From Pirellulales bacterium (GTDB lineage Bacteria; Planctomycetota; Planctomycetia; Pirellulales; JAEUIK01): a stretch of DNA of 64,000 bases. The DNA lies in NCBI GenBank assembly GCA_019636335.1, contig JAHBXR010000001.1, positions 62,001 to 126,000 of the forward strand, given 5' to 3'. The translations under genes were made by a program, and so were the position numbers. The notes below the pieces were generated by a model. That model was not told the origin of the DNA. It was given only the letters and a program-made list of their open reading frames with translations, and ran no database searches. This document shows, piece after piece, positions 18,591-26,763 of the stretch (the stretch's first letter is position 1; every line of letters begins with the position of its first letter).

Positions 18591-18912
18591 GCGAATCTCT
18601 CCAATCGGGGTGTGACTGCGAAGCGGTGAACGGGTGATGCGGTGGGGCGCGATAGGCATCGCGGCCGCGCGGGGCCGGCACGGTCGGCTCCCTCCATCGA
18701 CCGGCGGCGAAGTTTGCATTTTGAACCGCCGGCGACCCCAGAGCAAGCGACCGGTGGGCGAATTTCCCCCAGCAGAACCCCCGCAAACACCGCACCTGCG
18801 GCTCCCTTTCGACCGCGGGAGACGCGCCACGTTACGATGGAACGTGGTGGTCTGGCAGCAACGCTATCGTCGGCGAGGGGCGCGTCCCGTCGAGCGAGGA
18901 AAGGTCCGCGGC

Positions 18913-19263
18913 ATGCAAAAGCTTTCGCCTCTGGGCACGATGACGGTCTTCTACGTGCCGTCACACAAGCTCGACGATCCCCGTTTTGGGCCCCAACAGA
19001 CCGTGCGCATCACCATCCACGAGTTTCTGATCGAGTCGTATCGCGCCTACACCCATACCCCGTCGACCGTCAAAGGCTACTGGATCAACGCAGCCAATGT
19101 GCTTTACCACGACGTCTTGGAGCGTTACGAGGTGTCGTTCGACACCGAGACAGAGTTCGAGGCGATTGTCGACTTCCTGGGGCGTCTCTGCGTCCGTCTG
19201 GAAGAAGAGTCCATTTACCTGACGCGGGGGGACCGGAGCTATCTGGTGAGGCGTGTCGAGTAA
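18913..19263 (+). CDS. Small conserved-looking protein of unknown function
   Basis: 116 residues, MQKLSPLGTMTVFYVPSHKLDDPRFGPQQTVRITIHEFLIESYRAYTH..., acidic in the second half (EVSFDTETEFEAIVDFLGRLCVRLEEESIYLTRGD). There is no signal peptide, membrane segment or recognisable motif. The frame is open upstream to 18634, but the ATG at 18913 is preceded by AGGAAAGG at about -9 and starts the protein-like region. Codon use and balanced composition suggest a real gene. I do not recognise the family. Confidence 0.65.
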   Translation: MQKLSPLGTMTVFYVPSHKLDDPRFGPQQTVRITIHEFLIESYRAYTHTPSTVKGYWINAANVLYHDVLERYEVSFDTETEFEAIVDFLGRLCVRLEEESIYLTRGDRSYLVRRVE

Positions 19264-19568
19264 GGCCCGCCGCAGACCTGTCCCAGGACGAGGGCCTCGC
19301 CCAACACGGCGTCATCTAGTGCCTTGATCCGTTTTAACTTGTTTTTATGATTGCGTTTATGTTTCTTTTGGATCGGTCGTGAGCAGGGCGTTAAAGGTCG
19401 ACCAACGATTCCAGGCGGAATTTTCAAGGAGAGACTCTTGCGAAGGTCGATCCTTGTTGCGTAGAATCCGACGAGTCGCGAGAGATTGAGACTCAGTATC
19501 ATGTTCCGCTGCCGCCCCACTCGCAGGGACGCGGCTAGCGTTCAGCGATTTCATGTGAGGCCCGGGCC
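19264..19568. other. Gap with T-rich tract upstream of bfd-like gene
   Basis: 305 bases without a convincing gene. 19326-19372 is unusually T-rich for this genome and is bounded by GATCC (19327) and GGATC (19370). It may carry the promoter of the ferredoxin-like gene at 19569. I see no clear Fur-box 19-mer in it. Confidence 0.4.
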
Positions 19569-19769
19569 ATGAGCCCCCGTTTTCACGGCGCCAACGACTA
19601 TCTCTGTCACTGTCTGCGGGTCTCGGAAGGCACCCTGCGGCAATTGGCCGCTGTGGGTCAGGTGCGCTCGCTCGACGACGTGAAGCGACACACCGGCGCC
19701 GGCGAAGGCTGCACCGGCTGTCATCGTCGTATTCAAGAGTTTCTGGCCGGCGGCGAGTGCGGACGCTAG
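19569..19769 (+). CDS. Bacterioferritin-associated ferredoxin-like [2Fe-2S] protein
   Basis: 66 residues. The cysteine pattern YLCHCLRVSEGTLRQLAAVGQVRSLDDVKRHTGAGEGCTGCHRRIQEFL (given here for its four Cys: C-x-C at 13 and 15, C-x2-C near 48 and 51) is that of the BFD-like [2Fe-2S] domain. Bfd docks on bacterioferritin and passes electrons that reduce and release stored iron. The bacterioferritin gene lies 88 bp away, convergent. The length is right for Bfd (about 64 residues). It could instead be a related iron-sulfur donor domain, but the neighbour makes Bfd the best reading. Confidence 0.8.
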   Translation: MSPRFHGANDYLCHCLRVSEGTLRQLAAVGQVRSLDDVKRHTGAGEGCTGCHRRIQEFLAGGECGR

Positions 19770-19857
19770 CTCGCAGCCAGGTCCGCGCGCTGTTCCCCCC
19801 GCGAGGCCGAGAACGCCTCGCTGCCGCGCCCGTGCGTCGTGCCGTGCTGCGACCCCT

Positions 19858-20346
19858 TTAGTGGTTGCCGGCGGGTTCTTCGCCCATCTGCTCGCTGAGA
19901 TAATTCTCCAGCCCGATCGCGTCGATCAGACCGAGCTGCGTCTCGAGCCAATCGACGTGCTCTTCTGATTCGACGAGGATCCGCTCGACGAGCTCGCGGC
20001 TACCGCCGTCGTTCAGCTTGAGGAAGAGCTCGATCGCGGCGTTGTACATCTTCACGCCGCGCGTCTCGAGGGCGAGATCGTGTTCGAACTGTTCTTTGAC
20101 GTTCGCGCCGACGCGAATCACGTCGTAGCGGGCGATCTCGGGCACGCCTTCGAGGAACAAGATGCGATCGATCAGCATCTCGGCGTGCTTCATCTCGCCG
20201 ATCGATTCGTGATAGTGCTTGGCGGCCAGTTTGTTGAAGCCCCAGTTCTTGCACATCTTGGCCTGGCAAAAGTACTGATTGATCGCCGTCAGCTCGATGG
20301 TCAGCGCGTCGTTGAGGGCGTCGATGACCTTGGGATCGCCTTGCAT
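19858..20346 (-). CDS. bfr: Bacterioferritin
   Basis: 162 residues, the standard length of bacterioferritin, the 24-mer cage that oxidises Fe(II) and stores iron. Ferroxidase ligands are visible: Glu in LTIELTAINQYF, Glu and His in HESIGEMKHAEM, Glu in LALETRG, and Glu and His in VESEEHVDWLE. The methionine of EMKHA is the usual axial ligand of the inter-subunit haem. The ATG at 20346 (MQGDPKVIDALN) is preferred over a TTG three codons earlier: it matches the family start and leaves GGAGAG at a workable distance. The upstream gap holds a 24-bp palindrome. Its likely partner, the Bfd-like protein, is encoded convergently. Confidence 0.95.
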   Translation of the reverse strand: MQGDPKVIDALNDALTIELTAINQYFCQAKMCKNWGFNKLAAKHYHESIGEMKHAEMLIDRILFLEGVPEIARYDVIRVGANVKEQFEHDLALETRGVKMYNAAIELFLKLNDGGSRELVERILVESEEHVDWLETQLGLIDAIGLENYLSEQMGEEPAGNH

Positions 20347-20461
20347 GACTTTCAACTCTCCGTGCCAAGATGGAAAACGAGCACACCGCGCACACGACAG
20401 CGGCGCCGCCGTCAGTATAGGGATCTTAGGACCGAGTGACCATCAGCAAAAACGTGAATCG

Positions 20462-20485
20462 GCGCGCTGAACTCGAGTTCAGCGC
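20462..20485. promoter_or_regulatory. Perfect 24-bp palindrome
   Basis: CGCGCTGAACTC is followed without spacer by its exact reverse complement, centred on the CTCGAG at 20471-20476. It lies 116 bp before the bfr start and about 170 bp before the divergent gene. The length excludes a casual match; it could be a regulator site or a cruciform/hairpin. Confidence 0.7.
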
Positions 20486-20532
20486 GACATCGAGACGGCA
20501 TCTCGCGCACGGCATGACGAGCGAGCGAGGCC

Positions 20533-20549
20533 TTGATACGATGTATCAA
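20533..20549. promoter_or_regulatory. Operator-like dyad TTGATAC-GAT-GTATCAA
   Basis: Perfect 7-base arms with a three-base spacer, a usual geometry for a dimeric helix-turn-helix repressor. It stands 102 bp before the transglutaminase-like gene. No regulator gene is nearby to match with it. Confidence 0.5.
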
Positions 20550-20651
20550 TCGCGGCGTCGAAAATCGGCTCGTGGGGCTGAGATTCGATTGCAGTTCTGC
20601 TGCCCGTCGCGCCGGGACAACCGTGACACCCTCGCGTGAGAAGGGGTTCTT

Positions 20652-21365
20652 GTGACCGAAGAACAAGTCGTGCTCGAGGCCGCCTTGCGTCCTACGTGGT
20701 TCGTCGATAGCGATTCGTCGCTCGTGGCCGAGTTTGCCCGCGGTGCGATCGGCGCCGCGACGGACGACGTCGAACGCGCGTGCCGCTTGTTCTACGCCGT
20801 GCGCGACGATATTCGCTACAGCGCCTACGGCATCAAATTCGGCCGAGAGGCGTTTTGCGCTTCGAGCGTGATCGAGTCGGGTTTCGGCTGGTGCGTGACG
20901 AAGTCGTGCCTGCTGGCGGCCGTCTCGCGCGCCGCGGGCATCCCCTGCCGTCTGGGCTATGCCGACGTGCGCAATCATCTCGCCACCGAGAAGCTGCTGC
21001 GTTGGATGGGGACCGACATCTTCTGCTACCACGGCTACAACGAGTTCTGGCTCGCGGGACGCTGGGTCAAAGCCACCGTCGCCTTCAATCGCAGCCTGTG
21101 CGAGAAGGCCCGCCTCAAGCCGCTCGAGTTCGACGGGCGCGAGGACTCGCTGTATCATCCGTTCGATCTCGAAGGTCGGCGCCACATGGAGTATCTCCGC
21201 GACTACGGTCCGGCCGACGACGTGCCGTACGATGCCATCCTGGCCCGCTTCGCCGAGTTGTATCCCGGCATGCGCGCCATGATCGTCGAGCAAACGACCA
21301 CCGAGGCAGGAGACTTCGAGGCCGAGATCGAGGCGGAAACCGCCCAGCGCGAACAACGTCCCTAG
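20652..21365 (+). CDS. Transglutaminase-like cysteine protease-fold protein
   Basis: 237 residues, cytosolic (no signal peptide). The fold is shown by ESGFGWCVTKSCLLAAVSRAAGIPCRLGYADV (Cys81 nucleophile) and CYHGYNEFWLAGRWVKATVAFN (His127). In most family members the third residue is the Asp of 'WVKVD'; here the strand reads WVKATVAFN, so that acid is missing or replaced. This variant, with downstream FDGREDSLYHPFDLEGRRHMEYLRDYG, looks like a distinct subfamily. Its role (protease, amidase or cross-linker) is unknown. GTG start with GAGAAGG upstream. A thioredoxin-like gene follows on the same strand after 54 bp. Confidence 0.82.
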   Translation: MTEEQVVLEAALRPTWFVDSDSSLVAEFARGAIGAATDDVERACRLFYAVRDDIRYSAYGIKFGREAFCASSVIESGFGWCVTKSCLLAAVSRAAGIPCRLGYADVRNHLATEKLLRWMGTDIFCYHGYNEFWLAGRWVKATVAFNRSLCEKARLKPLEFDGREDSLYHPFDLEGRRHMEYLRDYGPADDVPYDAILARFAELYPGMRAMIVEQTTTEAGDFEAEIEAETAQREQRP

Positions 21366-21419
21366 TCGCCTTGCCCTCGAGCGCTCTGGCCACACATCAC
21401 CACGACGGAATCAGCCAAC

Positions 21420-21980
21420 ATGGATTTTGCAGCGATGTTCGACGCGGGGCTCTCCTATCACGACTTTCTCGCCCAGCATGGCACGGACGAGCATCGCAAA
21501 CGCTGGGAGGCGTTCTACGGGCGCGTGACGCTCACGGAGCAGCAACGCACGCTGCTCACCGGATTCGTCCGCGAGATGAAGGTCTTGTGCCTGGCGGGGG
21601 CCTGGTGCGGCGATTGCGTGCAGCAATGCCCCATCTTCCAGCACTTTGCCGAGGCGACCGACAAGATCCAGGTGCGTTATTTCGACCGCGATGCGAACGC
21701 CGATCTTGCCGCGGCGCTCCAGATGTGCGGCGGGGCACGCGTGCCCATGCTCGTATTCCTGAGCGAGGATGGCCAATGGGTGAGCACCTACGGCGATCGC
21801 ACGGTGGCCAAATACCGCCAGATGGCGGCCGACTTGCTGGGGGCGGCCTGTCCGACCGGCATCGTCCCTCCCGATCATCATCTGACGGCCGAAGTCATCG
21901 AAGACTGGCTGCGCGAATTCGAACGCGCGCAACTCGTGCTGCGCACCTCGGCGCGATTGCGGGCCTTGCACGGCGATTGA
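21420..21980 (+). CDS. Thioredoxin-like protein with GAWCGDC motif
   Basis: 186 residues. The redox motif is AGAWCGDCVQQCPIFQHFAE (Cys-Gly-Asp-Cys, about residues 62-65), followed by VRYFDRDANADLAAALQMCGGARVPMLVFLSEDG, where VP is the cis-proline of the thioredoxin fold. There is no signal peptide, so it acts in the cytosol. The N-terminal 50 residues are helical (FDAGLSYHDFLAQHGTDEHRKRWEAFYGRV), and a C-terminal helical tail of about 50 residues is added, unlike classical thioredoxin. It is probably a disulfide reductase for an unknown partner. It follows the transglutaminase-like gene and is followed by an insertion sequence 51 bp after its stop. Confidence 0.85.
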   Translation: MDFAAMFDAGLSYHDFLAQHGTDEHRKRWEAFYGRVTLTEQQRTLLTGFVREMKVLCLAGAWCGDCVQQCPIFQHFAEATDKIQVRYFDRDANADLAAALQMCGGARVPMLVFLSEDGQWVSTYGDRTVAKYRQMAADLLGAACPTGIVPPDHHLTAEVIEDWLREFERAQLVLRTSARLRALHGD

Positions 21981-22022
21981 TGAATTGTTGGGCGTAGGCA
22001 GCGGACGAAGGTGGGAATATTT

Positions 22023-22031
22023 GGCGATGGA
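22023..22031. repeat. Target-site duplication, left copy
   Basis: GGCGATGGA directly abuts the left inverted repeat of the insertion sequence and matches the nine bases at 23021-23029 exactly, marking the insertion point. Confidence 0.93.
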
Positions 22032-22970
22032 TGCTCTGTAGAAACCCTGCCGTCGTCTGAGGATCATGATGTTTAGTGTGATCGCACGCAGCAGGATTTC
22101 GCGGCATTGACTCCAGTAGCGGCGGGCTCGGAGTGCGGAGCCGAGCAGCCGCTTGAGCATACTGTTCACGGTTTCTGCTTGCCAGCGCTGGGAATAGCGA
22201 GTCAGGTGCAGCCGTGATTTCATTTGTCGTCGCCAGTAGCCCGTCGGCGGCTTCTTCGTCGGTCGACCGATCAGCGGAGGGATGAGCGAACGCACGCCCT
22301 TCTGCTCACGTGCGAAGCGGTGGTGATGCTCACCATCGTAGCCCGCGTCGGCCGCCAGCGTGTCTATCTGCACGCGCCGCAGCGCTTCGTTCAGCGCTTG
22401 TTCAAAGTGCGTTCCGTCGGAGCCCGGGCCCCGTCCTGGCACGCAGGCCAGCACCAGATGCGTCTGGGTGTCGCACAGCACGCCCGCCTTGGGAAAACGA
22501 CGAAAAGCGGCCTTTGGGCCGGTTTTTGCGGTCGCTGCGCTGCGTCTGAGGTAATGCTGACTGACGTGTCGCGACTCCAGCCCGGTGCCGTCCAAAGCCG
22601 CTAGCGAGACACGCCGGGGTAGTCGGCCTTGCACCTGAGCCAGGCGAACCGTCTGGTCGAGATACGCTTGCGAGAAACGGTTGATGAGCAGCCGCCGAGC
22701 CGCCTTCTGAAAGGTCGTGAAGTGCGGCACCTTCTGGAGGCCGATCGCGGCGGCCAACTCGCTGGCGTCTTGGAGCAAGCCGGTCAGCTTGCGATAATCG
22801 AGTTGCAGGAACTCCTTGAGTGCCAGGCAGGCAAACAGCTGCGGCTGCGTAAAATCGTGGCGGCTGCAGCGATGCGAATAGTCGGGCAGCACCAACTGGC
22901 CGATCAGATAAGCATACTGCAATACTCGCCGTGGCGACTTCGTAGTCTTCATTCTCCTTGTGCTACGCAC
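22032..22970 (-). CDS. DDE transposase of the insertion sequence
   Basis: About 313 residues lie inside the element. The DDE triad is suggested by LAALDGTGLESRH (first Asp), LAADAGYDGEHHHRF (second Asp) and RWQAETVNSMLKRLLGSALRARRYWSQCREILLRAITLNIMIL (Glu with the following K/R). This is the DDE_Tnp_1 pattern of IS4/IS5-type elements. The start is either the GTG at 22970 or the ATG at 22952 (AAGGAG lies just before it). Oddly, the frame has no stop inside the element. It runs across the left end and would end only at 21411, antisense to the thioredoxin-like gene. Normal copies may borrow a stop from flanking DNA or have lost one here. Confidence 0.85.
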
Positions 22971-23020
22971 GCGGAGAAGCTAGCAGGCTAGCTAGCAAAT
23001 GTGGGGATTTCTACAGAGCA
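22032..23020 (-). mobile_element. Complete 989-bp insertion sequence (DDE transposase, IS4/IS5-like)
   Basis: The ends are inverted repeats: TGCTCTGTAGAAACCC reading inward from the left and TGCTCTGTAGAAATCC reading inward from the right (15 of 16 identical). The element is flanked by an exact 9-bp direct repeat, GGCGATGGA, so both boundaries are fixed to the base. It carries a single DDE transposase gene on the minus strand. Nine-base duplications are usual for IS4-type elements and unusual for IS5-type, so the family is left open. It landed between the thioredoxin-like gene and the methyltransferase gene, 35 bp before the latter's start. Intact ends and duplication suggest recent movement. 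Confidence 0.93.
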
Positions 23021-23029
23021 GGCGATGGA
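23021..23029. repeat. Target-site duplication, right copy
   Basis: GGCGATGGA, the second copy of the 9-bp duplication made on insertion of the element at 22032-23020. Confidence 0.93.
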
Positions 23030-23033
23030 CTAT

Positions 23034-23047
23034 TACCAGATCTGGTA
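23034..23047. promoter_or_regulatory. 14-bp palindrome TACCAGATCTGGTA before methyltransferase start
   Basis: A perfect palindrome ending seven bases before the ATG at 23055, where a Shine-Dalgarno sequence would be expected; none is present. It may be an operator overlapping the start region or the remains of a promoter split by the insertion sequence. Confidence 0.5.
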
Positions 23048-23054
23048 GCATTCG

Positions 23055-24134
23055 ATGAGCTCAGCCATACCGCCAGCACAGCCTTCAGAACGACCGTTGA
23101 TCGTCGACCCCGCGCTGTTGCGTCAGGCGACGCTGAAGAACCTCGACGCGCATACGACGCATCGCGGGCAAATCGAGATGCCTTGCGCGCCGGCGGCCCT
23201 CGAACATTACATGGCACGGCTCTGCGGCATGTTCCAGCACATGGGTCGCGCGCTGGCGCCACAAGAAGCCAGCGAACTGCGCCATCTGGTGGCGGAAAAC
23301 CTTCGCCGCGGCTACGATCTCGCCCCCACGGCCAAGCTTGTCGTCCAGTACGAGATCCAGTCGTCTCCCACATTGACGAAAAGCTTGAAGTGCCAGGTGA
23401 CGGTCAGCGTGCCGTCGCTGACGGACCACTATCGCACGTGGACGGAGACGAAGAGCGAGGCACTGTTCGGCGCGAATCCCGACGCCCGCGTGATGGCCGT
23501 CGCGGCGGAGATTGCCGATCCGCGTGCCTGCCCGGTACTCGACGTGGGAGCGGGCACGGGGCGCAATTCGCTGCCGCTGGCACGGCTCGGTTTTCCCGTC
23601 GATGCCGTGGAGATGACGGTCGAATTCGCCGATCGTCTCGAGGCCGGCGCGGCGAGCGAATCGCTGTCGGTTCATGTTCTACGGGGAGACCTGTTCGATC
23701 CTGCCACCGCACTGCCGACGAATCATTATCGTTTGGCGCTCTTATCGGAAGTGGTCTCGCACTTCCGCAGCTACGACGAGCTGCGCCGCATGCTGACCAA
23801 GCTGAGCGATTCGCTGGTGCCAGAAGGCTTGTTGCTGTTCAATATCTTTCTGACGGCCGATCACTTCGAGCCGGAACCGCTCTTACGTGAGATGTCGCAG
23901 GTAGCCTGGGCGTCGCTCTATACGACGCGCGAGTTGAATCAGGCGCTCGAGGGGCTGCCCCTCACCGTGCTCTCCAACGATTCGGTCGTCGAGTACGAGC
24001 ATGCCCACCTGCCGCGCGAGGCCTGGCCCCCGACCGGCTGGTTCATGTCGTGGACGACAGGCAAGGCGATTACCCCGCTCGAGCGCGGCTATCCGCCCAT
24101 CGACATGCGGTGGATCCTCTGCCGGCGCCTGTGA
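23055..24134 (+). CDS. Class I SAM-dependent methyltransferase
   Basis: 359 residues. The SAM-binding motif I is CPVLDVGAGTGRNSLPLARLGFPVDAVEMT (about 160-190), with acidic residue Glu in VEMT at the end of strand 2. LRGDLFD and YRLALLSEVVSHFRSYDELRRMLTKLSDSLVPEGLLLFNIF are the later Rossmann strands. The N-terminal 150 residues form a helical region (LEHYMARLCGMFQHMGRALAPQEASELRHLVAENLRRGYDLAP) that may bind the substrate, which is unknown. The insertion sequence lies 35 bp upstream, so expression may be altered. No Shine-Dalgarno is seen. The end of the gene is 33 bp from the convergent HEAT gene. Confidence 0.88.
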   Translation: MSSAIPPAQPSERPLIVDPALLRQATLKNLDAHTTHRGQIEMPCAPAALEHYMARLCGMFQHMGRALAPQEASELRHLVAENLRRGYDLAPTAKLVVQYEIQSSPTLTKSLKCQVTVSVPSLTDHYRTWTETKSEALFGANPDARVMAVAAEIADPRACPVLDVGAGTGRNSLPLARLGFPVDAVEMTVEFADRLEAGAASESLSVHVLRGDLFDPATALPTNHYRLALLSEVVSHFRSYDELRRMLTKLSDSLVPEGLLLFNIFLTADHFEPEPLLREMSQVAWASLYTTRELNQALEGLPLTVLSNDSVVEYEHAHLPREAWPPTGWFMSWTTGKAITPLERGYPPIDMRWILCRRL

Positions 24135-24167
24135 GCGCCCTGCCTGTACCGCGGCGCTGGTTGCACG

Positions 24168-25439
24168 CTAACGATGCGCCATGTTCGTCAGGTAGGTTTC
24201 GGCCAGGCGGCGGACGCGCGGCGCGGCGTCGGCATTGGCCGCCTCGCGCATGCGATCCATCAATTCGGGATCGTAGCTGGTCGCCAGCACCGAGAGGGCC
24301 GCGTGTCGGACTTCTTCCAGGTCGTCGTAGCTGAGCCACAGCAGCCACGGCCGCGCGTTCATGCCACGCATGACCGGCAACGCACGAGCCGCCGCCGCGC
24401 GCTTCTCGGCATCGGCATCGGTGACCGCATGCAGCAGTTCGACGTGAACGTCGGAATAGCCGATCGCGCGCAGTTCGGCCCGCGCGGCGACACGCGTCGC
24501 ATCGACGGGCGAATGCAGCCGCTGCGCCATCTCGATTACCGGCGAAGTCGGACGAGTGCTTCCCCGGCTGGCCTGTTGCACCGCGACGACGGCAGCGGCC
24601 GCGGCAATTGGATGGCGTCGTCGATGGGCCGCCTCGCGCTGAAAGCGCGGCATCTCGAGCAATTGCTCGCTTGGGGCCGAAAGGGGTAGGGGGGATTGTC
24701 CGTCGGCCGCAGTCGATTCCGCACTGGCCGAGCCATTTACCGCTGCGAGACGCGGCGAATGGCCAGACACGCTCCCCGGCAACGCGCTGCCGGACGATCC
24801 ACGCTCGGGCTCGGACTTCGCGGCGGCAGGCAGGGCCGGTCCGGCGCGTTCGATGGGAAGCCCTCCCCCTGGAAACTGTGCGAGGGGGGCGTCGAAACTC
24901 AACGCCGCGATGGGATGTTCTGCGACGGTGTTCGCTTTCGTCGGTGATTCTGTGGGGACAGCCGCCGCGACCTGACGGCGGTCTGCCGCCTGGTCGAGGG
25001 ACGCGGCATGCGCGGCGCGGAGCACGATTTCGCACCGCGCAACCAGGACGTCGCGCGTCGGCACCGGAAAGTGCGATCCTGCCGCCGCAAGTATCTTGTT
25101 GGCCAACTCGGCGTTCGCCTGGCCTGTCTCGGCGTGCCAGGACACGCATTCTCGCGCCAGCGCGGCCGAGAGTTCCTCGAGCCGGGCGGCTGCCTGCGGC
25201 GTTGGCTCGAGGCGCGTAGCGGCGATCTGTTCGAGCAAGCTCTTGCGCGCCGCGGCGGCTCGTGCCGGATCTACATCGCCGACGGCGCGAGCCAATTCGG
25301 AGATCGACCTATTGGCCAGCGGGCGTTTGGTCAGCCAGCGATGCGCGGGACGCGCCAGCAGACGCGGATGAACGACGTAAAACGCCGCCAAGACGATCGT
25401 CAGGCAAACGGTTAGCAGCACGAGGGGTTGGGCACGCAT
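24168..25439 (-). CDS. Membrane-anchored HEAT-repeat protein
   Basis: 423 residues. One membrane segment at the N-terminus (LVLLTVCLTIVLAAFYVV) is followed by a helical region (about 40-150), a long low-complexity Ala/Pro/Ser linker (about 150-300) and C-terminal HEAT-like helices (VAARAELRAIGYSDVHVELLHAVTDADAEKRAAAARALPVMRG, LEEVRHAALSVLATSYDPELMDRMREAANADAAPRVRRLAETYL). HEAT repeats are protein-protein scaffolds. The topology suggests most of the protein is outside the cytoplasm. I do not recognise a specific family. A second membrane-like stretch (HPIAAAAAVVAVQQ, about 280) is weak. Confidence 0.75.
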   Translation of the reverse strand: MRAQPLVLLTVCLTIVLAAFYVVHPRLLARPAHRWLTKRPLANRSISELARAVGDVDPARAAAARKSLLEQIAATRLEPTPQAAARLEELSAALARECVSWHAETGQANAELANKILAAAGSHFPVPTRDVLVARCEIVLRAAHAASLDQAADRRQVAAAVPTESPTKANTVAEHPIAALSFDAPLAQFPGGGLPIERAGPALPAAAKSEPERGSSGSALPGSVSGHSPRLAAVNGSASAESTAADGQSPLPLSAPSEQLLEMPRFQREAAHRRRHPIAAAAAVVAVQQASRGSTRPTSPVIEMAQRLHSPVDATRVAARAELRAIGYSDVHVELLHAVTDADAEKRAAAARALPVMRGMNARPWLLWLSYDDLEEVRHAALSVLATSYDPELMDRMREAANADAAPRVRRLAETYLTNMAHR

Positions 25440-25812
25440 GCGGTGCTCGACACAAAGGGAATCGATCGACCGCTACAAGGTCGGAAGCACGCTAGCAGTC
25501 GGGGCGCGGATTGTGTTCGTTTGGTTCGTGGGGGGCAAGGTCAGCTATCAAACGCCGCGCCAGGGGCTCTGCCCGAACGAGGAAAGCTGGGACCCCGCCG
25601 CGTCACAGTTCGGGCAATCTGGTGAATTTACGACGCCGATTCGGCCTGTTTTTTGAGTCACCCCGCGACCTTCCGGCGGCCGAATTATTTCTAGGACCGT
25701 TAGAGACGACGCAGTTTCCTGCCTCGGATCTGAGGGGCTGGTTTGGCACGAGGGGAGGCGGCTCCGCGATGATTTGGCATCGCCACGCGCCGACCCCATG
25801 AAGGGGGATCGC
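25440..25812. other. Divergent intergenic region
   Basis: 373 bases between the HEAT gene (minus) and the exported protein gene (plus). It must hold both promoters, but no convincing -35/-10 pair, dyad or small gene was found. Confidence 0.4.
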
Positions 25813-26763
25813 ATGCTTCGACAGGGTCGGGGGGAGATGGCAGTTGTGCGCGCTGCTGGAACGTGCGGTACCGCCACGCGTCCGCCGGGTCGCCGTCGGG
25901 GGGCAGCGACCGTTGCGCTTTGGGCGGCGATCGCCAGCGCGATGTTCGGCGTGTCGGCAACAGGCGATCTGCAGGCGGGCGAGAATCCCTATCGCGCGTC
26001 GACCAGCCGCGCGGCGCGCGAAGACGCACTCGCGTCGATTCCTCGCCACCGCCTCACGGCCGAGCAACTGCGCCAGGTCGATACCCTGATCGAAAAGACG
26101 AGCATCTTCCGGCGTCTGCCGACGCAGGTGATCGAGTGCGATCCGGAGATCTACCAGTATGTGATGGAACACCCCGAGATCGTGGCCAATATCTGGCAAC
26201 TGCTCGGCATTGAAAAGGTGGTGGTGCGTCCCGTCGGCCCGAACGTCTATCAGGCCGAAGACGGCGCCGGTACCAAGGGAGTGCTGCACTTCCTCTACCG
26301 CAGCCCCGAGTTGCACGTCATCTATGCCGAAGGCGCCTACGATGGGCCCATGTTCACGCAGAACGTGACCGGCGGCTGCTTGCTGATCTTGAAGACGGGC
26401 TATCAGCGCGAGGTCGACGGCAAATACTACATCACGTCGCGCGTCGATACGTTCATCCGGCTCGATAATGTCGGCTTGGAGTTCCTCGCCAAGACGTTCC
26501 AGCCGCTCGTGGGGCGCGTGGTCGACTACAACTTCATTGCCACGGGTTCGTTCGTCGAAAGCCTGTCGCGCACGGCCGAGATGAATCCGGCCGGCATGCA
26601 GCGTCTGGCGGCCAAGCTCGAGCACGTCGATCCGGCAGTGCGTGACGAGTTCGTGCAGATCACGCAGGATGTGGCCGCGCGGGCGGCGGCGCGAGAAGAA
26701 CGTCTGTCGGCGTTGCCGAAGGGGCAAGCCATCCGGCCGACGACGCGCGCCCAGGGGCGCTAG
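25813..26763 (+). CDS. Exported protein of unknown function
   Basis: 316 residues. A basic leader and hydrophobic stretch (GAATVALWAAIASAMFGVSATGDLQAG) look like a signal peptide. The mature part begins ENPYRASTSRAAREDALASIPRHRL and continues with VIECDPEIYQYVMEHPEIVANIWQLLGIEKVVVRPVGPNVYQAEDGAGTKG and a beta-rich region (YYITSRVDTFIRLDNVGLEFLAKTFQPLVGRVVDYNF) that may bind a ligand. I do not recognise a named family; it resembles proteins I associate with planctomycetes. The ATG at 25813 was chosen for AAGGGGG seven bases upstream; an ATG five codons earlier is possible. Its last four bases overlap the stop of the convergent kinase gene. Confidence 0.75.
   Translation: MLRQGRGEMAVVRAAGTCGTATRPPGRRRGAATVALWAAIASAMFGVSATGDLQAGENPYRASTSRAAREDALASIPRHRLTAEQLRQVDTLIEKTSIFRRLPTQVIECDPEIYQYVMEHPEIVANIWQLLGIEKVVVRPVGPNVYQAEDGAGTKGVLHFLYRSPELHVIYAEGAYDGPMFTQNVTGGCLLILKTGYQREVDGKYYITSRVDTFIRLDNVGLEFLAKTFQPLVGRVVDYNFIATGSFVESLSRTAEMNPAGMQRLAAKLEHVDPAVRDEFVQITQDVAARAAAREERLSALPKGQAIRPTTRAQGR

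Larger units (their letters stand above)
20347..20651. other. Divergent promoter region, bfr / transglutaminase-like gene
   Basis: 305 bases between two divergent genes. It contains two dyads, listed separately at 20462-20485 and 20533-20549. No gene is seen. Confidence 0.6.

Noticed and set aside
19326-19372. T-rich tract as a Fur box for the iron-storage genes
   Set aside because: No 19-bp GATAATGAT-type dyad can be drawn in it.
19239-19520. 93-codon minus-strand frame with a Lys-rich stretch in the gap before the Bfd-like gene
   Set aside because: It depends on a T-rich tract read backwards, overlaps the preceding gene end and has no ribosome site.
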